The notes under the pieces were generated by a model. The model was not told the DNA's origin. It made no database searches and worked only from the letters and a program-made list of their open reading frames with translations. The translations under genes and the position numbers were made by a program. 6,178 nucleotides of DNA from Candidatus Heimdallarchaeota archaeon (lineage in GTDB: Archaea; Asgardarchaeota; Heimdallarchaeia; Heimdallarchaeales; Heimdallarchaeaceae): contig JAEOTG010000014.1 in the NCBI GenBank assembly GCA_016839985.1, forward strand, positions 1-6,178, in the 5' to 3' direction. Below, piece after piece: positions 1 through 5,499 of the stretch. Each line of letters opens with the position of its first letter. The first letter of the stretch is position 1.

Positions 1-666
1 ACAATGAAAGAGCTATGGTCTTGGGTACCTTCAAATCAAAGCTATTACTCTCCAGAATCTGCAGGGGATTTGAATAGGTTACCTGATGGAAACACAATAG
101 GAGTTTTTGCAAACAAAGCTATGGTTCTAAATGTACGAGATCCAATATTTATAACAGAAGTAACTCCAAGGGGGGAAATAGCTTGGGAATTAGTAATAGA
201 TGGCGAAAACATTACATACTTTTGGGTACAGAACTTTCTAAAATTCTATGAAAAACCTACAATAAATATTCAAGAAAATTTTCTTGATGTTTCCAACGGA
301 ATTTTAAAACTTAATTTCTCAGTTTGGGATTGTTACAGAAGAGATTATAAAACCCCCGGAACTGTTTCCGTCATTGTAGACAATGAAGAAATATTTTCGG
401 ATACATTTGAATTTCCAGCTCATTGGAAACCTCTTTATCTTTATGTTTCTCTAAGCAATATACAGAAAAATGCTATAAAAATCGAATTGATTATTGAGAA
501 TCAAGACGGTATCCAAAGTATTCATCTTTTGTATTCTAAAGGATTATCCACAAGTAATAAAATAATAATTTCATGTGTTTCAATAGCGTTCACTGGTGGT
601 CTTGTAGCAACTTATGTCATTCTCAGAAAAAAGAGTTTACTCCCAAAGATATTAACTCGAGAATAA
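1..666 (+). CDS. Arylsulfotransferase-like surface protein, C-terminal part (5' end outside window)
   Basis: The reading frame is open at base 1, so the ATG at 4-6 is probably internal and the gene starts upstream. The first ~60 residues resemble the last propeller blades of the arylsulfotransferase (ASST) family: a W-x-W strand, then GDLNRLPDGNT (residues 21-31 counted from the ATG), then ITEVTPRGEIAWEL, the usual family repeat in which a statement about the product is followed by 'EVTPDGEIVWE'. Residues ~75-180 are a beta-rich, charged region without a motif I recognise, possibly a beta-sandwich. A hydrophobic helix at ~187-206 followed by RKK predicts a C-terminal anchor with the propeller outside the cell. 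Known family members transfer sulfate between phenols. Many archaeal relatives have no tested activity and the catalytic histidines would lie upstream of this window, so enzymatic function cannot be judged here. The gene ends 7 bases before the converging DUF1295 gene. Confidence 0.72.
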   Translation, partial: TMKELWSWVPSNQSYYSPESAGDLNRLPDGNTIGVFANKAMVLNVRDPIFITEVTPRGEIAWELVIDGENITYFWVQNFLKFYEKPTINIQENFLDVSNGILKLNFSVWDCYRRDYKTPGTVSVIVDNEEIFSDTFEFPAHWKPLYLYVSLSNIQKNAIKIELIIENQDGIQSIHLLYSKGLSTSNKIIISCVSIAFTGGLVATYVILRKKSLLPKILTRE

Positions 667-673
667 TTCCTCT

Positions 674-1576
674 TCATTTTTTCTTTTGAATCCAAGGTAT
701 TAGCATTGAAACTCTTTTTTTGTATTCTAAGAACTCTGGATATTTCTCAACTAATCTTTTTTCCATCATTGGAATACTTATTACAATGAACAATATTGTC
801 ATTGCGATAGGACCTACAATCATACACCAGTACTCACCGTTAATAGAAAGAGCAAAGAAGTATAAACCCCACCAGAAGATTATTTGTCCAAAATAGTTAG
901 GATGTCTGGATATTCTCCACAAACCTTTAGTCATTAGTTCTCCTTTTTCTTTTGTTTTCTTGAATTTTTTTAACTGCTCATCACTTATTGTTTCCATTAA
1001 TATCCCAATTACAGTAATTGAAATGCCTAATGCTTCAAGTACCCCCATCGTGGGATCTGTTGATAATGTTACAGGATAGAGAGATAAACAACCGAGAAAA
1101 ACAAGAATTGTTGGCATGAGTTGTAATCCTGTAAGATTAATAAACCAGAATATTTTTGGTTTTTCGTTTCTAAATTTAGTATATCGCCAATCTTCATGAT
1201 TTAATCCTTGCCAACCTCTAGCCCAGTTAAGTGTGAGTCTTATTCCCCAAAATACAACGATGACTAGAACTATAATTTGTCTAGTTGCAAGGTTCGAAAT
1301 GGATCCAGAATTAATTAACCAGTAGATAAAAATAGGTATTGGTGCAACGGACCAATATGGGTCATATAAGCTTGTATTCTTGAAATAACTGCTTAAAAAG
1401 AAAATGAATAATGTAGCTAGAATATCTACTATAAATGCAATAGCAATTGGATGAAGATAGTTTCTCAATCCATAACCAACACCTATTGCTAGTCCTAAAG
1501 CAATAACATACGCAAAAATACAGATTAAGAATGATACCATTTTACTTTCAGTCTTTAAACTAGAAATAAAACTCAT
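674..1576 (-). CDS. DUF1295 family integral membrane protein (steroid 5-alpha-reductase / ICMT-like fold)
   Basis: A 300-residue protein that is almost entirely membrane segments (about 15-35, 43-63, 75-92, 98-116, 143-166, 178-196, 226-244, 249-270). Family signatures seen in order: SLYDPYWSVAP (69-79), FWGIRL with Asn117 and a GW pair (109-122), HEDWRY (127-132), the E-x-x-SDEQ segment (196-201), GLWRISRHPNYFGQ (218-231), and the closing EKRLVEKYPEFLEYKKR (272-288). The last two are the hallmark of DUF1295 and its steroid-reductase and isoprenylcysteine methyltransferase relatives, where this region binds the nucleotide or SAM cofactor. Length is normal for DUF1295 and all key motifs are intact. 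Substrate and even cofactor are unknown; a reductase acting on an unsaturated lipid or isoprenoid is the commonest guess, and sterol is not implied. The start is fixed by AAGGAG nine bases upstream. It is transcribed divergently from the acyltransferase gene. Confidence 0.85.
   Translation of the reverse strand: MSFISSLKTESKMVSFLICIFAYVIALGLAIGVGYGLRNYLHPIAIAFIVDILATLFIFFLSSYFKNTSLYDPYWSVAPIPIFIYWLINSGSISNLATRQIIVLVIVVFWGIRLTLNWARGWQGLNHEDWRYTKFRNEKPKIFWFINLTGLQLMPTILVFLGCLSLYPVTLSTDPTMGVLEALGISITVIGILMETISDEQLKKFKKTKEKGELMTKGLWRISRHPNYFGQIIFWWGLYFFALSINGEYWCMIVGPIAMTILFIVISIPMMEKRLVEKYPEFLEYKKRVSMLIPWIQKKK
677..687 (+). terminator. T-rich tract after the arylsulfotransferase-like gene
   Basis: An 11-base run of ten T and one C begins 10 bases after the + strand stop codon. 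Archaeal transcription commonly ends in such U-rich tracts without a hairpin. The tract lies inside the end of the converging gene, where the opposite strand encodes its final lysines, so its base composition may be set by coding instead. This is a plausible terminator only. Confidence 0.3.
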
Positions 1577-1585
1577 ACTTTTCTT

Positions 1586-1591
1586 CTCCTT
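1586..1591 (-). promoter_or_regulatory. Shine-Dalgarno site of the DUF1295 gene
   Basis: On the minus strand AAGGAG lies 9 bases before the ATG at 1576. This good match to the 16S rRNA 3' end decides the start codon and implies a leadered mRNA. Confidence 0.7.
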
Positions 1592-1632
1592 TATTATCCT
1601 AGATAGTTTAATTTGATATTCTTATTCAGTTG

Positions 1633-1648
1633 TAAATAAAGTTTGTTG
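1633..1648 (-). promoter_or_regulatory. Candidate TATA/BRE promoter of the DUF1295 gene
   Basis: On the minus strand the sequence reads CAACAAACTTTATTTA, with a TATA-like TTTATTTA at 1640-1633 preceded by an A-rich BRE-like stretch. A start site about 26 bases from the box centre would fall near 1610, giving a leader of ~34 bases that contains the AAGGAG site. Its upstream edge overlaps the left arm of the inverted repeat at 1644-1659. Confidence 0.45.
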
Positions 1649-1659
1649 AGGTTTCAACA
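1644..1659. repeat. 6+6 inverted repeat between divergent promoters (possible operator)
   Basis: The sequence TGTTGA-GGTT-TCAACA is a perfect 6-base inverted repeat with a 4-base spacer. It sits between the leftward TATA-like box at 1633-1640 and the rightward one at 1673-1684, touching the BRE of the leftward promoter. A dimeric archaeal regulator bound here could control both genes. The arms are less AT-dominated than the surrounding sequence, which argues a little against chance, but no second copy was found in the window. Confidence 0.4.
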
Positions 1660-1672
1660 TTCATCACACAAT

Positions 1673-1684
1673 ATTTTTAATATA
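1673..1684 (+). promoter_or_regulatory. Candidate TATA box of the acyltransferase gene, leaderless start
   Basis: The sequence ATTTTTAATATA is centred about 26-28 bases before the ATG at 1706, the distance at which archaeal TBP places the transcription start. No strong Shine-Dalgarno match precedes the ATG. Together these suggest that transcription begins at or within a few bases of the start codon, giving a leaderless mRNA. Confidence 0.45.
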
Positions 1685-1705
1685 GTTTAGTATATTAGCT
1701 GATGA

Positions 1706-3052
1706 ATGAAACGTATTCAAGTAGTTGATTGGTTACGTGGAGCAGCTATCTTGATTATGCTATTCTTTCATAGCTCATACTACTGGGAAAACCTTCCTAG
1801 TAGAAATCAAATGAATCAAATTTTAAGTAATCCAATTGCTGGACTTACACTGCTACTGGCAAAAGCTGCGGGAATATTTGCTGTTATTTCTGGAATGTCA
1901 AACTCCCTAAGTATGTACAATCGTGCTAGTTCAGGTAAGAGTAAACCTGTACATATAATTCTAGGATCATTTTTTACAGGATTATGGGTCATTTTGATAG
2001 GCAAAATTCAAGTTGGGATTTTCAATCATACAATGATTGGTGATTTACAAAATCCTTATCCTGAAGGTCCACTTCAATATACTTTAATAATTGGTAGTAT
2101 GCAAACAGGAGAGCTTCAATTGCCAAATGTTTTTACTCTTGTTTATAGGACTTCTGCTTTGTTTATAATAGGTTTAAGTATTATTTGTACAGGTTTAGTT
2201 ATTGGATTATTATGTATCAAAGAGGGGTATAAGAAAGTTAACAGAAATTTGATTATAATGGGAATACTAGCTACAACAATTGTATTAATAACTCAACCCA
2301 TGAAAAAATTATTACGTCCTATTTGGTATGATGCTTATCTGAACAACAAGCATGTTAAAGGAGCATTATACTCAATTTTAATAGGAGATATTTATCCATT
2401 CTTTCCATTTGTTGGATATGCACTCTATGGGGGTATGTTTGGCATAGCTTTCTCGCAAAACATAAGTCACAAGAGAGTTGTAGCAATTGGAACTTCTAGT
2501 GGTTTAGCATATTTAATCTCCGGATCTGTTCTTCTAGGTATTTACGGTCATCCTGATATAAATGAAGTAAATCAAACTCTACCAAATCAATGGAGTTTTC
2601 TCCAAATTGGTGCACTTATTTTACTCTGTACAGGTTTGTATCGAGTTCATTATACATCAGAAGAGAATAGAATTCGGAAAATATTTCAGAGTAAATTCGT
2701 TCGAAGATTTGGTTTAGTAACTCTAACGATCTTTGTTTTTGAACCTCTTTTAGGTAACTCAATAAAGATCCTTATCTTGGATAAAATATTTCCTAATTGG
2801 TCATCTTATGGATATCTATCATTTATCTATGGGTCTGTTCTTATTCTATTATGGTTTGTAATATTAAAATTATGGGAAAAAGCGAAATTCATAGGAACAC
2901 TAGAGTGGTTAAATGGTAAGGTTACAAGTTTCATTACAAGAAGGGATGCATCGAGATTAAATATAATAAGAAATCTTTATGGTGATGCAATTGATAGTGA
3001 ATCAGAAATCACTATCCACCACAAAGCAGAGATTGCTAAATCCAATGATTAA
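1706..3052 (+). CDS. DUF1624/DUF418-type multispanning membrane acyltransferase-like protein
   Basis: A 448-residue polytopic membrane protein. The N terminus has the signature of the acyltransferase-3 / heparan-alpha-glucosaminide N-acetyltransferase (DUF1624) / DUF418 superfamily: Arg3, then VDWLRG (7-12) and His22 at the end of the first helix. A second helix carries AGIFAVISGMSNSLSM (55-70), the family's 'F-x-x-SG' segment. Residues 230-247, PFFPFVGYALYGGMFGI, match the conserved 'P-F-x-G-Y-x-L-x-G' helix, and GTLEWLNGK (397-405) resembles the 'GPLEW' segment near the DUF418 end. Known members move an acyl group across the membrane onto sugars or lipids. The acceptor here is unknown, and a long polar loop (~104-142) probably faces outside. 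A charged tail (~410-448) follows the last helix. A TGA directly before the ATG at 1706 excludes an in-frame upstream start. It is divergent from the DUF1295 gene and convergent with the CPBP gene, 14 bases away. Confidence 0.75.
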   Translation: MKRIQVVDWLRGAAILIMLFFHSSYYWENLPSRNQMNQILSNPIAGLTLLLAKAAGIFAVISGMSNSLSMYNRASSGKSKPVHIILGSFFTGLWVILIGKIQVGIFNHTMIGDLQNPYPEGPLQYTLIIGSMQTGELQLPNVFTLVYRTSALFIIGLSIICTGLVIGLLCIKEGYKKVNRNLIIMGILATTIVLITQPMKKLLRPIWYDAYLNNKHVKGALYSILIGDIYPFFPFVGYALYGGMFGIAFSQNISHKRVVAIGTSSGLAYLISGSVLLGIYGHPDINEVNQTLPNQWSFLQIGALILLCTGLYRVHYTSEENRIRKIFQSKFVRRFGLVTLTIFVFEPLLGNSIKILILDKIFPNWSSYGYLSFIYGSVLILLWFVILKLWEKAKFIGTLEWLNGKVTSFITRRDASRLNIIRNLYGDAIDSESEITIHHKAEIAKSND

Positions 3053-3060
3053 ATAAAAAG
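3051..3060 (-). terminator. T-rich tract after the MscS-CPBP operon
   Basis: On the minus strand CTTTTTATTT follows the CPBP stop codon after 6 bases, within the 14-base convergent gap and the last bases of the acyltransferase stop. It fits an intrinsic archaeal U-tract terminator for the leftward operon. Confidence 0.4.
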
Positions 3061-3066
3061 ATTATT

Positions 3067-4050
3067 TCAAACGTCACCTTTTGAATGATTTACATCTATG
3101 TTAACTACATCTTCTTCTTGGATTTCTGAAACATCATCTGGTAGAGGTTGTGGGCGTTCTTCTTCTTTTTCTGGGAATTTTTTATAGAGTGTTTGAACAA
3201 TTATGATATTTATTATTGAAGGCAGAATCCCTAATCCTACAATTGTAAGAAAAACTAAGTATAGAATCAAATTATAATATCCTGAAGGAAGTGTAAGACT
3301 AACGAATGCATCTACCAAATAATGACTAATTATTGCAGGTATTAGGCTTTTAGTTTTAACAAAAAGGTATGCGTAGAAGAAACCAATTGCTGAAGCGTAT
3401 AAAACCTGAAAGAGAATCTGAGCTAAATAGTAAACATTGTACTCTGTTCCAAAAAGAAAATTCAGAAGGTTTACTAAATGAAAGAAACCAAAAAGGAATC
3501 CATTAATTATAATAGATTTCTTTTCAGAGTAGATTTTTAGAAGCAGTGTAAGTATTATTCCCCTAAAAACAACTTCTTCCCAGATTCCAGGGAATAAAGA
3601 AGTATAGAGAGGAGATTCTTTGCCTAGTATCCTTGAAATGTCAAAGACATAGTAACCTTGTTTAATTGTTCCTAGGTAGGTTGCAAATCTAGCAAGAGCT
3701 AAAATTATTACAGCTGAAAGAATACCTAAACCTAATATACGTAAAATAGGTTTGATCTTTGTAATCCTTATATTATTGAGGAATTGTTTGTAAGACTTTC
3801 TACCATTTAATATATCAAGTAGAAATGGGAGTAGTATCACTAACAAAATTCCCATTGCCAGGAAACTAACTAAGAAAGACAGATAGGGATTATTTTCCAA
3901 GTAAGTTTTAAAGCTTCCAGATGCAAATTTGATTAGAAGATAATTTGGTATTATTAGAAAAATAACATACATTGCTAAAATCGCAATAATAGCAGACCAT
4001 GTGATAGTATGTTTCTTCCTTAAATCTATCTCAATTTCTTCCAGTTCCAT
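3067..4050 (-). CDS. CPBP family intramembrane glutamic protease (Rce1/Abi-like)
   Basis: A 327-residue membrane protein with about eight hydrophobic segments and all CPBP (Abi, PF02517-type) motifs: EEVVFRG with Glu158, Glu159 and Arg163; FGFFH with Phe187 and His191; and HYLVD with His243 and Asp247. These correspond to the catalytic glutamate pair and histidines of archaeal Rce1. Asp247 stands where Methanococcus Rce1 has Asn, a common variant. It is therefore predicted to be an active protease cleaving within or next to the membrane. Rce1 itself trims prenylated CAAX proteins, but most prokaryotic CPBP substrates are unknown. The N terminus is a short acidic cytosolic segment. The C terminus (~291-327) is a highly acidic, proline-containing tail outside the conserved core. 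It is the second gene of an operon, 21 bases after the MscS stop, with AAGTGAT six bases before its ATG. Confidence 0.88.
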   Translation of the reverse strand: MELEEIEIDLRKKHTITWSAIIAILAMYVIFLIIPNYLLIKFASGSFKTYLENNPYLSFLVSFLAMGILLVILLPFLLDILNGRKSYKQFLNNIRITKIKPILRILGLGILSAVIILALARFATYLGTIKQGYYVFDISRILGKESPLYTSLFPGIWEEVVFRGIILTLLLKIYSEKKSIIINGFLFGFFHLVNLLNFLFGTEYNVYYLAQILFQVLYASAIGFFYAYLFVKTKSLIPAIISHYLVDAFVSLTLPSGYYNLILYLVFLTIVGLGILPSIINIIIVQTLYKKFPEKEEERPQPLPDDVSEIQEEDVVNIDVNHSKGDV

Positions 4051-4056
4051 ATTAAT

Positions 4057-4063
4057 ATCACTT
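4057..4063 (-). promoter_or_regulatory. Shine-Dalgarno site of the CPBP gene
   Basis: On the minus strand AAGTGAT, whose GTGAT matches the archaeal anti-SD complement GGAGGTGATC, ends six bases before the ATG at 4050. It lies between the MscS stop and the CPBP start and supports translation of both genes from one mRNA. Confidence 0.55.
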
Positions 4064-4071
4064 GATAGTTT

Positions 4072-5052
4072 TTATTTGCCTTGTTTCTTATTTTTTAATG
4101 ACTCATAATTTTTTTCTAGTGCATTTGTAAAAGTTCCAACTAAAGTCAGGAGAGTCTCAGGATTAAGCACTAATAAAGAGATAAGATATGTTCTATTCAA
4201 CCTATTTCGTTTACTTATTTGCCATACAATTTCACCTTCCAAGTAATCCTTGAATTGTGTAGCTGTTTTCTTAATGGCTTTAACACAATTTTCGTGACTA
4301 TCTACAGAATCACTAGCCCACTTTAAGGGATAAATATATTGAGTTTCAGATACTCTTTTTCCATAGAGAAAGAATTCAGATATACCATCTCTTTCCTTTT
4401 CCAAAGTCACAATAGCTGTATTGATTATTTGTTCTTCTCTTAGTTTACTATTTGGAATTATCGCAGTGCTTCCATCAGCTTTAAGCAGAACTAGATAGTT
4501 TACAGATATACTTTTCACAATTCCCTCTAGTTCCATGCCAGGAATCATAATGTAATCACCTACATTATGATGTTTACTAAAAACCATATACAATCCTGAT
4601 ATAAGATCGCTTACTGACCTTGCAGCTGCTATACCAAAAGCAGCTCCTAAAGTTGCAGCAACTCCAATTAATGCGCCTGTATATGCATCAAATTTGTTAA
4701 AATAAGCAATAATAAAAACAGGAATGATGATTACTCGCATCAAAACATGAAGAGTATTATGAACATCTGGAGATACTCTCTTTTTTACTACATGAAGAAC
4801 AATATTTGCAATCCAGAGTAATATTAGAGCACTAATTACGTAGATAAAAAATGAATCTATGTAATTTTTGAGAAAATCTATATAGGATAATTCTTCATTC
4901 CATTTATTATTCTCATAAAAGTTTTCAATAAAATTACCTGAAACAAATCTGCTGTAAAAATAAAGTACAAGAATTACTATAAATATAGATATCAAAATAC
5001 TGTAAATGGCATGTTTTCTCTTGATTTTCTGTAAATGTTCTTTAAACTTCAT
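4072..5052 (-). CDS. MscS-family small-conductance mechanosensitive ion channel
   Basis: A 326-residue protein with MscS architecture. A positively charged N terminus leads to TM1 (~15-33), TM2 (~66-90) and TM3a (~104-118). The Gly/Ala-rich pore helix follows (126-157: GALIGVAATLGAAFGIAAA, then SDLISGLYMVF). Next is the beta domain (~163-204) with VGDYIMI, the GIVKSISVNY segment and the closing ADGSTAIIPNSKL. An alpha/beta cytosolic domain (~225-310) and a short lysine-rich tail complete it. The family forms heptameric channels that open under membrane tension to release solutes during osmotic downshock. An outside loop of about 30 residues separates TM1 and TM2, larger than in E. coli MscS (286 residues). 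Arg145 sits roughly where E. coli MscS has the pore-helix kink Gly113, by my eye alignment. A good TATA/BRE box lies upstream, and the gene heads the operon with the CPBP protease. Confidence 0.9.
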   Translation of the reverse strand: MKFKEHLQKIKRKHAIYSILISIFIVILVLYFYSRFVSGNFIENFYENNKWNEELSYIDFLKNYIDSFFIYVISALILLWIANIVLHVVKKRVSPDVHNTLHVLMRVIIIPVFIIAYFNKFDAYTGALIGVAATLGAAFGIAAARSVSDLISGLYMVFSKHHNVGDYIMIPGMELEGIVKSISVNYLVLLKADGSTAIIPNSKLREEQIINTAIVTLEKERDGISEFFLYGKRVSETQYIYPLKWASDSVDSHENCVKAIKKTATQFKDYLEGEIVWQISKRNRLNRTYLISLLVLNPETLLTLVGTFTNALEKNYESLKNKKQGK

Positions 5053-5091
5053 AATTAGCCCTTTATCGTTTTATTTTTGTAAGATTAGCTT

Positions 5092-5107
5092 TTAGATAAA
5101 CTTTTTC
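5092..5107 (-). promoter_or_regulatory. Candidate TATA/BRE promoter of the MscS-CPBP operon
   Basis: On the minus strand GAAAAAGTTTATCTAA combines an A-rich BRE-like element with a TATA-like box. The expected start site is near 5071, giving a leader of ~19 bases. That leader contains AAAGGG (5064-5059), a weak Shine-Dalgarno match six bases before the ATG. The spacing of box, leader and start codon is coherent. Confidence 0.5.
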
Positions 5108-5171
5108 TTTCATTATCTTAAGCATTCTTTTAACAAATATCAACTGTTACTATCATAATTTTAAAAATCGT

Positions 5172-5218
5172 AAAAAATATACTTTAATGTTAGAAATACT
5201 GATAATTTCCTTTATTTG
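5172..5218 (+). promoter_or_regulatory. Possible promoter region of the zinc-ribbon gene
   Basis: Two TATA-like candidates face right in this AT-rich part of the divergent gap: an A-tract followed by TATACTTTAA near 5172-5185, and CTTTATTTG at 5210-5218. The second would place a start site near 5240, just upstream of the GGTG ribosome site; the first would give a leader of ~60 bases. The base composition prevents a firm choice. Confidence 0.25.
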
Positions 5219-5257
5219 TGTTATTTTTCAAAAACACATAAAAGAGTGAATATCTAT

Positions 5258-5261
5258 GGTG
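5258..5261 (+). promoter_or_regulatory. GGTG ribosome binding site of the zinc-ribbon gene
   Basis: GGTG, the core of the archaeal Shine-Dalgarno sequence GGAGGTGATC, ends five bases before the ATG at 5267. It selects that ATG over the in-frame TTG at 5216. Confidence 0.5.
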
Positions 5262-5266
5262 TAATA

Positions 5267-5419
5267 ATGAAATGTCTCAAATGTGGGAGATATACTGTTA
5301 AACTAAAAGATGACTACTACTACTGTAAGTCATGTAATTTAGTTTATTGGTTTTTACTTCCAAATCAAAATCCTCAAGTTTTTGCTATGGGAGACAATTC
5401 AAAACAAGTAGCATATTAA
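5267..5419 (+). CDS. Small zinc-ribbon protein
   Basis: A 50-residue protein beginning MKCLKCGRY. Four cysteines form two CxxC knuckles (Cys3/Cys6 and Cys20/Cys23) separated by 13 residues, the spacing of a one-metal zinc ribbon. A hydrophobic/aromatic stretch follows (LVYWFLL, 25-31), then a polar C terminus with an alanine/tyrosine end. Such mini-ribbons are frequent in archaea and may bind nucleic acid or partner proteins; nothing here identifies the partner. The start at the ATG directly before the first knuckle is favoured by GGTG upstream, while the longer frame back to the TTG at 5216 adds 17 residues with no conserved look. It is divergent from the MscS gene and 80 bases upstream of the YdjM-type gene on the same strand. 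Confidence 0.65.
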   Translation: MKCLKCGRYTVKLKDDYYYCKSCNLVYWFLLPNQNPQVFAMGDNSKQVAY

Positions 5420-5431
5420 ATTCAATTTAAT
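5415..5431. repeat. Perfect 17-base palindrome overlapping the zinc-ribbon stop codon
   Basis: The sequence ATTAAATT-C-AATTTAAT has 8-base arms around a single C. It begins two bases before the zinc-ribbon TAA and ends 24 bases upstream of the TATA box at 5455. It could be a regulator site for the downstream gene, but the arms consist only of A and T, so chance is a real possibility. Confidence 0.35.
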
Positions 5432-5454
5432 GTATGACTATAGTTTTACTTCTG

Positions 5455-5462
5455 TTTATATA
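5455..5462 (+). promoter_or_regulatory. TATA box of the YdjM-type gene
   Basis: TTTATATA is a near-ideal archaeal TATA box. A start site about 26 bases downstream falls at ~5482-5486, immediately before or within the AGGAG site at 5484-5488. It lies inside the longer possible frame that would begin at 5434, which argues for the shorter protein starting at 5500 and for transcription separate from the zinc-ribbon gene. Confidence 0.5.
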
Positions 5463-5483
5463 CGAAAGTTTGCATTATATTGC

Positions 5484-5488
5484 AGGAG
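5484..5488 (+). promoter_or_regulatory. Shine-Dalgarno site of the YdjM-type gene
   Basis: AGGAG ends 11 bases before the ATG at 5500, slightly longer than the usual spacing but the only ribosome-site match near either candidate start. The alternative ATG at 5434 has none. Confidence 0.5.
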
Positions 5489-5499
5489 TAATTGATTTT

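Noticed and set aside
4..6. ATG at base 4 as true start of the arylsulfotransferase-like gene
   Set aside because: The visible protein begins in the middle of a propeller and lacks a signal peptide, and the frame is open to base 1.
1816..2004. 62-codon minus-strand open frame
   Set aside because: It lies wholly inside the acyltransferase gene on the other strand, has no ribosome site I can see and no protein-like motif; a shadow frame.
3067..4050. CPBP gene as a bacteriocin-immunity or abortive-infection gene
   Set aside because: No bacteriocin, peptide or phage-defence gene is nearby; operon context with MscS suggests membrane housekeeping instead.
5216..5266. Upstream TTG start for the zinc-ribbon gene (17 extra residues)
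   Set aside because: The GGTG site at 5258 points to the ATG at 5267, and the extra residues look like translated AT-rich intergenic DNA.
5053..5266. Small RNA or riboswitch in the MscS/zinc-ribbon gap
   Set aside because: The gap is very AT-rich and I could not find a stable hairpin or a GC-rich island, which would be expected for a structured RNA.
5434..5499. Upstream ATG start for the YdjM-type gene (22 extra residues)
   Set aside because: It has no ribosome site, contains a near-perfect TATA box, and family members normally begin at the THxxxG segment that follows 5500. Not fully excluded, because the extra stretch is hydrophobic in part.
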